Positions 42,289 through 51,678 of a DNA stretch of 64,000 bases are shown here, piece by piece. The number at the start of each line of letters is the position of its first letter. Positions within the stretch are counted from its first letter, which is position 1. This stretch comes from Leucobacter chromiireducens subsp. chromiireducens (lineage in GTDB: Bacteria > Actinomycetota > Actinomycetes > Actinomycetales > Microbacteriaceae). The stretch covers positions 496,001 through 560,000 of the forward strand of contig NZ_QYAD01000001.1 of NCBI RefSeq assembly GCF_016758255.1. The letters run 5' to 3'. A program made the position numbers and the translations under genes. Below the pieces are notes generated by a model that made no database searches, was not told the DNA's origin, and worked only from the letters and a program-made list of their open reading frames with translations.

Positions 42289-42343
42289 CACTCGGATGCC
42301 GGGCCACGCGGTGCGGCTCCATCTTTCACGCCGCGGAGCAGCC

Positions 42344-42349
42344 TAGACT
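42344..42349 (+). promoter_or_regulatory. -10 element of the GT2 gene
   Basis: TAGACT ends 9 bases before ATG 42359, leaving a leader of at most a few bases. Confidence 0.45.
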
Positions 42350-42358
42350 GGGCGCGAT

Positions 42359-45300
42359 ATGCGCACGAGAGTAACGGCCATTCTCGTCGCCCAGCAGGGT
42401 GGCGAATGGCTCGACCAGACCATCGCCGGCATCGCGGCTCAATCGGTCGCGCCCGCGGCCATCATCGCCGTGAACAACGGCGGCTCGGATGGGGTGGGGT
42501 CACAGCTCATGGCGAGCGGCGCGGAACGCGTCATCGGCATTGGCAACCGCGTCTCCTTCGGACAGGCCGTCGCGCACGGCGCGCAGGCCGTGGAGTCCGT
42601 GGACGACCCCGAAGTGAGCGAGTGGCTCTGGTTGCTCAGCGAGGACTCGTGCCCTGAGCCTGAGGCGCTCGCACTCATTCTCCGCGCCGTGCAGCGCGCA
42701 CCCTCGGTCGCCGTTGCTGGCCCCAAGCTTGTGGACTGGGATCGACCCGAGCGCATCATCGAGCTGGGGCAGAGTCTCACTCGCTACGGCTCCCGCTGGA
42801 CGCTCCGGCGGCAGGAGCTCGATCAGCAGCAGTACGACCACCTGCAGGACGTGCTGGGCGTGGGCCCGGTCGGGATGCTCGTGCGTCGCGACGTGTGGGA
42901 GCAGCTCGGCGGGTTCGATCCCGCGCTGCCGGTGTATGACGACGGTCTCGATTTCTGTGTACGTGCCCGCCTCGCGGGTCACCGTGTCGAGGTGGCGCCC
43001 GAGTCTCGCGTGCGCTTCGCGCAGAGCGGCGTCGCGGGCCCCCGCATCGATCGGAAGCGATCGGTGCTGCGCCAGGCGCACCGCCAGGCCCGCACCGCAC
43101 ACCTGCACCGCCGGATCGCCTACGCCCGCGCGCCGCTCGCGTTCCTCGCCTGGCTCGGCCTGCCCGTGCTCGCGGTGCTGCGCGTCGTGTGGTCCCTCAT
43201 TCGGGAGCAGCCCGGCAACATGCTGGGCGAGTTCGTTGCCGCCTTCAGTGTGTTCTTCAGGCCGCACGCGATCATTGCGTCGCGACGGCGCATCAAGCGG
43301 AACAACACCGCGGGGTGGGCTGCGATCCGGCCCCTGCGCATCGACCCGAAGAGTGTGCGCACCGCGCGCATGATCGACCGCGAGGCGATTCTCGCGAGTA
43401 CGGGGATGCAGCGCCGCGAACTGCATTTCATTTCCTCCGGTGGACTCGCGGTGCTCGTCGCTGCGTTGGTTGCGACGGCTGCGCTTGCCTGGTGGGCGTT
43501 CCCGCAGACGAGCCTCGCCGGTGGGGGACTCGCGCCACTCAGCTCACTCGATCAGCTGTGGTGGAACACTCGTTCGCTCGACGGCGTGCCCGCCGATCCG
43601 TTCACGTGGGTGCTCGCGCTGCTCGGCACGCTGACGTTCTGGAACCCCTCGCACGCGATCGTGCTGCTGGTCATTGCGGCGGTTCCGCTCACCGCGCTGG
43701 GCGCCTGGATCTGGGCGGCGCAGCTCACCGAGTCGAAGGCCGGCCGCGCGCTCACCGCGCTCGGCTTCGCGCTCAGCCCGGTGCTGCTCGGATCGCTCGA
43801 TTCGGGCCGACTGCCCACGCTCGTGCTCACGATCACGCTGCCGTGGCTGCTGCTCGCCGCCACGCGCTGCCGCGAGTCCTGGAGCTGGGCTGGAACCGCG
43901 TCGCTGCTCGCCGGCGTCGCACTTGCCGCGGCTCCCGTGCTGATCCCGGCCGCGGTGCTGCTGCTCATCATTGGGCTCTTCACGACGTTGCGCGGTGCCG
44001 CGCGCGTCCTCACGACCGCGCTTGTGCCGCTCGTGCTCTTTGCGCCAAAGATCGTCGTGGGCATCACGAGTGGGCGACCGCTCGACATTCTGCTCGATCC
44101 CGGCATCGTGCTGCCGTTTGAGCCGGGTACGCCGTGGCACATGCTGCTCGGCTTCCCGGAGTTCGGGCTTGCGGGTTGGGCGGGCATCCTCGACGCGATC
44201 GGCCTCGGCGGCCCGCCGGCGACGCTGCTCGTTGGTGTGCTCATGCTGCCGATCGCGCTGCTCGCGGTACTCGGCCTCTTCACCGGTCGCGTCGCGGTGA
44301 CGCTCTTCAGCTCGCTGCTCGGCGGGCTGGGCATGCTCACCGCCATTGGTGCGGCGCAGCTGCAGCTCACCGTTGTAGGCGACACCAGCGTTGCGCTCTG
44401 GACCGGGTCCGGTCTCGCCGTGTACTGGCTCGCCGTGCTGAGCCTCGCATCGGTGGGGGCGTCGACACTCCGCAAGGGCGCGGCCCCCGTGGTTGCGGTC
44501 GCACTCGTCACCGCGATCCTTGCGGTGGTGCCGGTGAGCGCGCAGCTCTTCCTCGGACGCGTGCCGTTCGGCCCCGCAACCACGCAGATGCCCGCGCTTG
44601 TGCAGGCCGCCGGGGAGACGCAGCCGGGCGTGCGCACCCTCGTGATCACCGCCGAGGCCTCGCACGCCGTGCGTGCGCAGGTGGTAACTGGAGCGGGAGA
44701 GCGGCTTGACCGCGTGCGCAGCGTCGAGCGCATTCCCGAGGTGAACAACACTGACCGGCAGATCGCGGAGCTCGTGGGGGGACTCGCGAGCGTGGGTGGC
44801 CCCGACCTCACCGGGTCGCTGCGCGACGCCGGTGTGGGGTTCGTGCTGCTGCCGAGCTCGGGAAGCGATGTTGAGCGCGCCGAGCTGCAGCGGCTGTTCG
44901 ATCAGCACCCGGCGCTCGTGAACGCAGGACAGACGGAGCAGGGTCTGCTGTGGCGCGTGGCGGAGCCGGAGACCGAGGATGCGGATCCTGGCGATGCCGC
45001 AAAGCGCGTGGACGGCACGACGCTGACGGGCAGCACCATCTGGGTGGTGCAGCTGGTCGTCTTGCTGGGTGTCTTGCTGCTCGCTCTGCCCACCGGTGAG
45101 GTGACGTACCGCCCCGAGCGTCGGAAGCGGCCGAAGCGTCGGAAGCGCGGGAGTCAGGTGACGGTGACCCCGGTCGTTCCCGCGGAGCCGGTGGCTGAGT
45201 CGGCCGAGCCGGTTGCCGAGCCCGAAGCGTCAGCGGAATCGGAATCGGAAGTGGAACCAGTAGCGGAGAGCTCCGCGGCGGCGCCGGAAGAGCCGGAGGC

Positions 45301-45514
45301 TGCGCCGGAAGCGCCTGAAGAGCCTGAAGAGCCTGAGACTGCGCAGGAAGCGCCAGAAGCGGAGGACGTCGAGAACGTCGAGATCGTCGACACGGACGTC
45401 GACACGAGTTCCGACGCCGGCGCGGTTTCTGGCACCGACACGGATGCGGCGACTCCAAGCGAGGCCGCGACCGATACCGACACAGACACCGCGACGAACG
45501 GAGACGCACGATGA
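42359..45514 (+). CDS. Large membrane GT2 glycosyltransferase with acidic C-terminal tail
   Basis: A 1051-residue protein. Residues 1-230 are a GT-A family 2 domain (TRVTAILVAQQGGEWLDQTIAGIAAQ, WLLSEDSCPEPEAL, GPVGMLVRRDVWEQLGGFDPALPVYDDGLDFCVRARLAGH). About 12-14 hydrophobic helices follow (residues 255-745), then an extracytoplasmic segment and one more helix near residue 905. The last 130 residues are a highly acidic Glu/Ala/Pro then Thr/Asp repeat tail. Actinobacteria commonly carry whiB, this GT2, DUF5719 and a zincin-like gene in a row. The product is probably involved in envelope glycan synthesis; the acceptor is unknown. Confidence 0.85.
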   Translation: MRTRVTAILVAQQGGEWLDQTIAGIAAQSVAPAAIIAVNNGGSDGVGSQLMASGAERVIGIGNRVSFGQAVAHGAQAVESVDDPEVSEWLWLLSEDSCPEPEALALILRAVQRAPSVAVAGPKLVDWDRPERIIELGQSLTRYGSRWTLRRQELDQQQYDHLQDVLGVGPVGMLVRRDVWEQLGGFDPALPVYDDGLDFCVRARLAGHRVEVAPESRVRFAQSGVAGPRIDRKRSVLRQAHRQARTAHLHRRIAYARAPLAFLAWLGLPVLAVLRVVWSLIREQPGNMLGEFVAAFSVFFRPHAIIASRRRIKRNNTAGWAAIRPLRIDPKSVRTARMIDREAILASTGMQRRELHFISSGGLAVLVAALVATAALAWWAFPQTSLAGGGLAPLSSLDQLWWNTRSLDGVPADPFTWVLALLGTLTFWNPSHAIVLLVIAAVPLTALGAWIWAAQLTESKAGRALTALGFALSPVLLGSLDSGRLPTLVLTITLPWLLLAATRCRESWSWAGTASLLAGVALAAAPVLIPAAVLLLIIGLFTTLRGAARVLTTALVPLVLFAPKIVVGITSGRPLDILLDPGIVLPFEPGTPWHMLLGFPEFGLAGWAGILDAIGLGGPPATLLVGVLMLPIALLAVLGLFTGRVAVTLFSSLLGGLGMLTAIGAAQLQLTVVGDTSVALWTGSGLAVYWLAVLSLASVGASTLRKGAAPVVAVALVTAILAVVPVSAQLFLGRVPFGPATTQMPALVQAAGETQPGVRTLVITAEASHAVRAQVVTGAGERLDRVRSVERIPEVNNTDRQIAELVGGLASVGGPDLTGSLRDAGVGFVLLPSSGSDVERAELQRLFDQHPALVNAGQTEQGLLWRVAEPETEDADPGDAAKRVDGTTLTGSTIWVVQLVVLLGVLLLALPTGEVTYRPERRKRPKRRKRGSQVTVTPVVPAEPVAESAEPVAEPEASAESESEVEPVAESSAAAPEEPEAAPEAPEEPEEPETAQEAPEAEDVENVEIVDTDVDTSSDAGAVSGTDTDAATPSEAATDTDTDTATNGDAR

Positions 45515-46908
45515 GTGACCGCACCCGCATGCTGCGTGGCGGCGCCCGCGCGCTCACCGGTCTGCTCGTGGCCGCTGCCGCGGGCGCCGCGGTGGTCGCC
45601 CTCGGGAGCGTGACGCTTCCCGAAGTGACGCGCGCCCCGCAGCCCCTCGTTGTCGACACGACCCAGAACACGAACCGCACGCTCGTGTGCGCCGGCGCGT
45701 TCTCCGTGCTGGGCGCCGACGAGGCGCGTCCTGGGGCCGCGATCCCCATCGGCTCGCCCTCGGTGACGGTCTCCGGCGAGGCTGCTGGCACCGCGAGCCT
45801 GCAGCGCAGCGAGGGCGGCCAGGGCCTCCCCTCGGTGATCACGGCCCCCATCGCGCAGCCGCTCGCGGCAGCGCAGGTGCAGGCCGTGAACGGTGAGCAG
45901 CTTCGTGGCGCCACAGCGAGCGCGTGCGCCGAACCGCTGAACGAGCAGTGGCTGCTTGGCGGCGGCAGCAGCCTGGGCGTCTCTACGACGCTCAGCCTGG
46001 GCAACCCGGGCGGCGTGCCCGCGACCGTCGAGATTTCCGTGCACGACGAGAACGGCGCCGTCGATGCGGTGCAGACCGCGGGCGTGCTCATCGCTCCGGG
46101 AACCGAGCAGACCATCTCGCTGAACGGCTACGCTCCAGATCGGGATCGCTTCGCGGTGCGCGTGGTGAGCACCGGTGCACCGGTGACAGCGAGCCTCGGC
46201 ATTGCACACCGGCTGGGCCTTGACGCGTACGGGGTGTCCTCCGTGGGCCGCCAGGTGGAGCCCGCCAAGCGGCTGGTGATCCCCGGTGTGGCGAACGAGA
46301 GCGATCACGAGCGCGGGCCGAGCGACTCCGGCGAGGGCGACGACTACCCCGTGCTCATTCGTGCGCTCGCACCCGGGGGCACGGAGACGACGCTCCGCGC
46401 ACGCGCCATCGACGCGAAGGGTGGCAGCACCGACCTGGGTGAGCTGAAGCTCCTGCCGAGCGCAGTGGGCGAGCTGAGCATCACGACGTGGCCAACGAAC
46501 GCGAACGCCGTGGTCATCGAGGCAGACGCGCCGGTGCTCGCGAGCGTGCTCGGTTCTGCGACGAAGGGCCGCGAACACGACTACGAGTGGTTCGTCCCCG
46601 CCACAGAAATGGCAGCGGGCGAGCCGGTGGCCGCGCCCGTCGTGTCCGGGGGCAAACTGGTGCTCGTCAACTCCGGCACGGAGGCTGCGACGGTGCAGAT
46701 CACGGCAGCGAGTGGGAAGGGGAAGCCGAGCACCGAGACGGTTCCCGCGGGCGCCGCGGTTGCTGTTTCGGCTCCGTCTGACGCGATGCTCGAATCCTCG
46801 GCGCCCATCGCCGCTGGCGTGCGCTACCTGAAGGACGCCGACATCGCGGGATACCCGGTGCTTGCGCCAGACCCGCGCGAAGGTGAGCTGACCGTCTACA
46901 CCCGGTAG
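45511..46908 (+). CDS. DUF5719 family secreted protein
   Basis: A 465-residue protein with one N-terminal hydrophobic segment (ALTGLLVAAAAGAAVVALGSV) and a beta-rich extracytoplasmic body. Typical DUF5719 stretches are CAEPLNEQWLLGGGSSLGVSTTLSLGNPGGVPATVEISVHDENG and PGTEQTISLNGYAPDRDRFAVRVVS. It overlaps the GT2 gene by 4 bases, so a shared envelope function is likely but unproven. Confidence 0.85.
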   Translation: MSDRTRMLRGGARALTGLLVAAAAGAAVVALGSVTLPEVTRAPQPLVVDTTQNTNRTLVCAGAFSVLGADEARPGAAIPIGSPSVTVSGEAAGTASLQRSEGGQGLPSVITAPIAQPLAAAQVQAVNGEQLRGATASACAEPLNEQWLLGGGSSLGVSTTLSLGNPGGVPATVEISVHDENGAVDAVQTAGVLIAPGTEQTISLNGYAPDRDRFAVRVVSTGAPVTASLGIAHRLGLDAYGVSSVGRQVEPAKRLVIPGVANESDHERGPSDSGEGDDYPVLIRALAPGGTETTLRARAIDAKGGSTDLGELKLLPSAVGELSITTWPTNANAVVIEADAPVLASVLGSATKGREHDYEWFVPATEMAAGEPVAAPVVSGGKLVLVNSGTEAATVQITAASGKGKPSTETVPAGAAVAVSAPSDAMLESSAPIAAGVRYLKDADIAGYPVLAPDPREGELTVYTR

Positions 46909-46916
46909 CGGGGGCC

Positions 46917-46922
46917 TAGACT
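46917..46922 (+). promoter_or_regulatory. -10 element of the zincin-like gene
   Basis: TAGACT ends 6 bases before ATG 46929, indicating a leaderless transcript that starts inside the DUF5719-zincin gap. Confidence 0.6.
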
Positions 46923-46928
46923 GGGGGC

Positions 46929-47360
46929 ATGTTCGGTCGTCAGCGTGCCCAGCGCAGCAGGGTTTCTCGTCGGCACGGGCGACGACCGATCCGGTCGGCG
47001 CTCGTGGGGCCGCACCTGCCTGATGTCTCGGGCAGGGTTCCGCGATTTGAAGCCGATGCCCGCGGTGCGGTGCAGCTCCTGCAGCAGCACTTCCCCGCAG
47101 AGCTCGACGGGGTGCGTATTGGGTTTCAGACCGCTCCGAGCGGCCGCGGCGAGAGCCGCCATCCGCTGCTCTATGCCATCGACCGGAAGGCCCGCACCAT
47201 CATGCTCTTCCGGATGCCGATCCAGCGCGCACGTGGTCTCCACGTGAACGACGACGAGCACCGCCGGTACTTTGTTGAGCACTGCGTGCATCTTGCGGTG
47301 TCTGAGTATCTGGGCCGCGAGCCGTGGGAAGTACTGCCCGGCCGCTTCGACCACTACTGA
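46929..47360 (+). CDS. Zincin-like (metallopeptidase-family) protein, degenerate active site
   Basis: A 143-residue actinobacterial protein of the possible zinc metallopeptidase family found after DUF5719. The core is LDGVRIGFQTAPSG, then RKARTIMLFRMPIQRARG and RRYFVEHCVHLAVSEYLGREPWEVLP. The HExxH that defines zincins is not present: the helix reads EHCVHLAVSEYLG. The protein may therefore be structural or regulatory. The N-terminus is Arg-rich. Confidence 0.75.
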   Translation: MFGRQRAQRSRVSRRHGRRPIRSALVGPHLPDVSGRVPRFEADARGAVQLLQQHFPAELDGVRIGFQTAPSGRGESRHPLLYAIDRKARTIMLFRMPIQRARGLHVNDDEHRRYFVEHCVHLAVSEYLGREPWEVLPGRFDHY

Positions 47361-47475
47361 GTTGCGCGGCGTTTGAGGGCGCTGGCAGCAGGGCCGGCCT
47401 CCCGGAGAGTGTCCAAGCTTTGCCTGATCCGACGCGGAATGGCCCGCGTCACACGTATTCCTCGCCCGAGCCAGT

Positions 47476-47481
47476 CATAAT
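47476..47481 (+). promoter_or_regulatory. -10 element of a leaderless mtrA transcript
   Basis: CATAAT ends 6 bases before the mtrA ATG. Confidence 0.5.
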
Positions 47482-47487
47482 GGGACC

Positions 47488-48171
47488 ATGAGTGCGCGCA
47501 TCTTGGTGGTAGACGACGACCGGGCGCTTGCCGAAATGCTGGGCATGGTGCTGCAGGGCGAGGGCTTCGAGACGGAGTTCTCGGTGGACGGGGCTGAAGC
47601 GGTCGAGAAGTTCCGTGAGATGCGCCCCGATCTCGTGCTGCTCGACGTCATGCTCCCGGGCCTCGACGGCATCGAGGTGGCAGAGAAGATCCGCGCGGAG
47701 TCGGGCACCCCGATCATCATGCTGACCGCGCGCACGGACACCCGCGACGTGGTGCGCGGCCTCGAAGCCGGCGCCGACGACTACGTGGTGAAACCGTTCA
47801 ACCCCGTCGAGCTCATCGCGCGGATTCGCGCACGCCTGCGCGAGCCGCAGCAGGAGGCAACGGAGACGCTGCGCATCGGCGACCTGACGATTGACGTTGC
47901 CGCCCACGAGGTGCGCCGCGGCAGCCAGGTGATTCCGCTCACCCCGCTCGAGTTTGACCTGCTCGCCATCCTCGCGCGGAAGCCGCAGCAGGTGTTCACG
48001 CGTGAGGTGCTGCTCGAGAAAGTGTGGGGGTACCAGTACAAGGCTGACACCCGCCTCGTGAACGTGCATGTGCAGCGGCTGCGGGCAAAGATTGAGCAGG
48101 ATCCCGATCACCCGACCATCGTGACCACGGTGCGTGGCGTCGGGTATCGCGCCGGCTCCTCCCCGGAGTAG
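47488..48171 (+). CDS. mtrA: Response regulator MtrA (OmpR/PhoB family)
   Basis: A 227-residue regulator. The receiver domain is ARILVVDDDRALAEMLGMVLQGEGF, with acceptor Asp53 in LVLLDVMLPG and Lys in YVVKPFNPVEL. The winged helix contains LTPLEFDLLAILARKPQQVFTREVLLEKVWGYQYKADTRLVNVHVQRLRAKIE, nearly diagnostic for MtrA. In actinobacteria it controls cell division, peptidoglycan hydrolase and osmotic-stress genes. It is followed by mtrB and lpqB in the conserved operon. Confidence 0.96.
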   Translation: MSARILVVDDDRALAEMLGMVLQGEGFETEFSVDGAEAVEKFREMRPDLVLLDVMLPGLDGIEVAEKIRAESGTPIIMLTARTDTRDVVRGLEAGADDYVVKPFNPVELIARIRARLREPQQEATETLRIGDLTIDVAAHEVRRGSQVIPLTPLEFDLLAILARKPQQVFTREVLLEKVWGYQYKADTRLVNVHVQRLRAKIEQDPDHPTIVTTVRGVGYRAGSSPE

Positions 48172-48175
48172 CCGC

Positions 48176-49873
48176 GTGGCAGCCCGCCGCTCTCGGCTTG
48201 GGATCGCGCTGCGGCGCCTCCACCTGCGCTGGGTGCGATTCACGCAGCCGGTGTTCGGGCCGTTCCGTGCGCGCTGGCGGCGGTCGCTCATGGTGCGCAC
48301 CATGACGATCACGGGCCTCGTGACGGGCTTCATGGTGCTCGTAGCCGGAGTCTTCCTCCTCACGAGCATCAGCGGCGACCTCTACTCCTCGCGTCGAGAT
48401 CAGGCGCTGCAGGACTCTGCGCGCGCCACGCTTGCGGCGCAGCGGCTCATCGACGCCTCCGACGCCTCCGACGGCGGATCGCTGTCGCTGCTTGCCGGCT
48501 CAGTGCGCCGCACGGTGCAGGACGCCTCGTCGAGCCAGCTCGTCTACCTGCGGCGAGAACCGGGCCAAGCGCCGAACCCGGACGCGCCGCCCGCGATCAC
48601 CTCGAAGAACCTGCTCATCGAATCCGTGAGCGCCGAGCTGTCGGAAGCCGTCGCTTCGGGCACCGAGCCGCAGTACTACCAGCCGGTTACGTTTGTGGAG
48701 GAGGACGGCTCGAGTGCGCCGGGCATTCTCGTCGCCTCGCGACTGGTCTTTCCCGCGGGGGCCGGCACCTACGACCTGTTCATCGGCTACAACCTCGGCG
48801 ATACGCAGAACACGCTGAGTTTTGTGCTGCGCACGCTGCTCATCACCGCTGCGGCGATGATGGCGTTCATCGGCATCCTGGTGTGGATCATGTCGCGCAT
48901 CGTGTTCCGTCCGCTGCGGGCGGCGGCCGACACGAGCAGGCGGCTGGCCGCGGGTGAGAGCGATGCGCGCATGCCGCTCCAGAATGATGAGCACTTCGAT
49001 GTGCTCTCCGAAGGCTTCAACGACATGGCCGACACGCTGCAGGCCCGCATCCGCGAGCTTGATCATCTCTCGGAGATGCAGCAGCGCTTCGTCTCGGATG
49101 TGTCGCACGAGCTGCGCACCCCGCTCACCACGATTCGGCTCGCGAGCCAGGTGATCCAGGGGAACGCCGAAGGCCTCGAGCCCGGGCAGCAGCGCGCGGT
49201 CGAGGTGCTCGGCACGCAGGTGGAGCGCTTCGAACTGTTGCTCGGCGATCTCCTTGAAATCTCGCGCTACGACGCCGGCAGAGTGACGCTCGAGACCGAG
49301 CCCACCAACCTCGTTGCGCTGGTCGGTGAGGTGGTCGATGGGCTGCAGACGCTGTCCGACAGCCAGATCGAGGTGCGCGCGCTCGGTGGATACGCTCCGG
49401 TCGAGGTTGACCCGCGCCGGATCCGACGCATCGTCTCGAACCTGGTGGGCAACGCCATTGAGCATGGTGAGGGCCAGCCGATCCTCGTGACGATTGACTC
49501 GAACGCATCGGCGATCTCCGTGGCGGTGCGTGACTGGGGCATCGGCATGACGGCGGACGCGACCGAGCACGTGTTCGATCGGTTCTGGCGCGCCGACCCC
49601 TCACGCAAGCGGACGCTCGGCGGCACTGGCCTGGGGCTCGCGATCGCCCAGGAAGACGCCGCTGTGCACGGCGGCTTGCTCGACGCATGGTCGCAGCCGG
49701 GGGAGGGATCGAACTTCCGCCTGACGCTCCCGCGCGGCGAGCACGTGACCAGTTTCGTCTCGCCGCTGCCGCTCGTGCCGGAGGGTGCCACTGCGGCGGA
49801 GGGCGATATCGGGACGACAGGTGGCTGGCTACGGAGGCCCGGCCGCCGAATCAGGAAGGACAAGCGCCGATGA
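48176..49873 (+). CDS. mtrB: Sensor histidine kinase MtrB
   Basis: A 565-residue kinase with two membrane helices (TMTITGLVTGFMVLVAGVFLLTSI and LLITAAAMMAFIGILVWIMSRIV) around an extracellular domain of about 150 residues, then a HAMP domain. The H-box is VSDVSHELRTPLTTIRLAS; the ATPase boxes are NLVGNAIEHG, DWGIGM, VFDRFWRADPSRKRTLGGTGLGLAIAQED. GTG 48176 is preceded by GGAG inside the end of mtrA. It overlaps lpqB by 4 bases. Confidence 0.95.
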   Translation: MAARRSRLGIALRRLHLRWVRFTQPVFGPFRARWRRSLMVRTMTITGLVTGFMVLVAGVFLLTSISGDLYSSRRDQALQDSARATLAAQRLIDASDASDGGSLSLLAGSVRRTVQDASSSQLVYLRREPGQAPNPDAPPAITSKNLLIESVSAELSEAVASGTEPQYYQPVTFVEEDGSSAPGILVASRLVFPAGAGTYDLFIGYNLGDTQNTLSFVLRTLLITAAAMMAFIGILVWIMSRIVFRPLRAAADTSRRLAAGESDARMPLQNDEHFDVLSEGFNDMADTLQARIRELDHLSEMQQRFVSDVSHELRTPLTTIRLASQVIQGNAEGLEPGQQRAVEVLGTQVERFELLLGDLLEISRYDAGRVTLETEPTNLVALVGEVVDGLQTLSDSQIEVRALGGYAPVEVDPRRIRRIVSNLVGNAIEHGEGQPILVTIDSNASAISVAVRDWGIGMTADATEHVFDRFWRADPSRKRTLGGTGLGLAIAQEDAAVHGGLLDAWSQPGEGSNFRLTLPRGEHVTSFVSPLPLVPEGATAAEGDIGTTGGWLRRPGRRIRKDKRR

Positions 49874-51579
49874 GCGGGAATCGGAAACTGCGCGGCGCGG
49901 CGCGGCGCACACGCGCGGGCCGCGGGGCGCGCGGTGCGCTCGTCACCGCGGCGGCGCTCGCGCTCGCCGGGTGCGTGGCGATTCCCACAGCCGGCCCCGT
50001 TGAGGTCGGGCTCACCGACCTCAAGCAGGCGGACCAGGTGTACCAGTACAAGCCGCCGGGGCCCGTGACCGGGGCGAGTCAGGAGGACCTGGTGCGCGGC
50101 TTTGTGCTCGCGGCGACCTCTTCCGCGGATGAGTACGCGACAGCGCGTGAGTTCCTCACCACGAAGTACGCGGGCCAGTGGGATCCCAATTCGGGCGTAC
50201 TGATCGACGGGGGGAGCCGCCCCTACCGCGCAGATGGCGACACCGCGGGCGTGCTGTCGCTTGCCGTGTCCGCGAAGGTCGACGCCGCTGGCGAGATGCT
50301 GCCCGTCGGCCCGGGGCCGAGCCTCGAGATGCGGTTCGAGTTCGAGCGAGTCGGCGCCGAGTGGCGCATCTCTTCGGCCCCGAACGGGATCATTCTCGAC
50401 TCCACGATGTTCTCGACTATTTGGTCGCCGCACCAGCTCTACTACATCGGCGCCGGTAACCTGTTGGTGCCCGAGACGCGCTGGTTCCTCACCCGCAGCT
50501 CGCTCACCACCGAGATCGTTGGGGCGCTGCTCGAGGGGCCGAGTGAGGGAATGCGCGAGGTGCTGCGCAGCGGCTTCCCATCCGGGACCGCGCTGGCGAA
50601 GAGCTCGGTGCCGGTGGTCGACGGATCCGCGCGCATTGATCTCACGAACCAGCTCATGGAGGCGCAGCCGGCCGCACTTGCTGAGCTGCGCCAGCAGCTC
50701 AAGTCGAGTCTGCAGACGGTGCCGGGCGTCACCGGGTTTGAGCTGCTCGTCGACGGCACCCCGCTCCGCTCGAATGTCGGTGACGAAGCGAACGCGCCAC
50801 GCATGGTGAGCGTGCCGAGCACTCCCGCCGTGATGATCGACGACCAGTTCGGTGCACTAGTTGCCGGCGAACTGACGGAGACGCCACAGTTCGGCCCGTT
50901 GATTCACGAACTCGACCCGAGCGCAGTGACCCTTGCGCTCGACGAGCGGGCTGCCGCGGTGCGACATCCGGGTGGGGTGAGTCGTGTCGACGAGAACGGG
51001 GCGACGCTGATCGACACCCGACCGAAGCTCCTCGAACCCAGCTTCGATCCGCTCGGGTACATCTGGACGGCGTCTGCGGCGCACCCGGAGCAGTTGCTCG
51101 CGACGAACGCCGAGGGTGTCGCGGTGGGCATCGCGGCTCCCTGGCTCGCTGGGCGCACCGTTGTTGCGGTCCGTGTGTCCCCCGACGGCAGCAGGATCGC
51201 GGCGCTCGTTGAGGACGGCGACGAGAGCGCCGTGTTGATGGGCGGGATCGTGCGTGACGCGGCTGGTGTGCCGGTGCGCACCACTGCGGAGGCCGAGACG
51301 ACGCTGTGGGTGTCTGGTGCACCGCTTGATCTCGATTGGGTGGGGCAGCTCCGCTTTGCGGCGCTCACCCGTGTCGGCACCGCGGGGAAGATTAGCCTCG
51401 GTGGAATTGGCGCGATCAGCTCCGAGCAGACTTCGGTGCAGAACGGGGTCAAGGTGAGCGGTGGCGGCGGAAAGAACTATCTCCGTGTGTTGAGTGCTGA
51501 CGGCTCGCTGTATGCACCGCAGGGGAGCGGCTGGCAGCGGGTTGACGACGACATCGAGATCCTCGCGAAGCGGGGGTGA
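49870..51579 (+). CDS. lpqB: Lipoprotein LpqB, MtrAB accessory
   Basis: A 569-residue lipoprotein with signal peptide and lipobox LAGC (Cys35). A GerMN domain is visible in TTEIVGALLEGPSEGMREVLRSGFPSGTAL, followed by a beta-propeller-like C-terminal half. In mycobacteria LpqB interacts with the MtrB sensor domain. Its start overlaps the mtrB stop (ATGA), completing mtrA-mtrB-lpqB. Confidence 0.93.
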   Translation: MSGNRKLRGAARRTRAGRGARGALVTAAALALAGCVAIPTAGPVEVGLTDLKQADQVYQYKPPGPVTGASQEDLVRGFVLAATSSADEYATAREFLTTKYAGQWDPNSGVLIDGGSRPYRADGDTAGVLSLAVSAKVDAAGEMLPVGPGPSLEMRFEFERVGAEWRISSAPNGIILDSTMFSTIWSPHQLYYIGAGNLLVPETRWFLTRSSLTTEIVGALLEGPSEGMREVLRSGFPSGTALAKSSVPVVDGSARIDLTNQLMEAQPAALAELRQQLKSSLQTVPGVTGFELLVDGTPLRSNVGDEANAPRMVSVPSTPAVMIDDQFGALVAGELTETPQFGPLIHELDPSAVTLALDERAAAVRHPGGVSRVDENGATLIDTRPKLLEPSFDPLGYIWTASAAHPEQLLATNAEGVAVGIAAPWLAGRTVVAVRVSPDGSRIAALVEDGDESAVLMGGIVRDAAGVPVRTTAEAETTLWVSGAPLDLDWVGQLRFAALTRVGTAGKISLGGIGAISSEQTSVQNGVKVSGGGGKNYLRVLSADGSLYAPQGSGWQRVDDDIEILAKRG

Positions 51580-51678
51580 GCCCCGCTCACAGGGTTGGCG
51601 ACGCAGGAGCGCAGCGTCACGGATCCCCAGTTCGTGGGTGAAGCTGGTGAGCGCGCGGTAGCCGGGGAAACTGGAGCC

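Noticed and set aside
51595-51678. TTG start 28 codons upstream for comF
   Set aside because: Possible, but the added residues have no ComF similarity. ATG 51679 gives the usual family N-terminus, so the shorter form was kept with some doubt.
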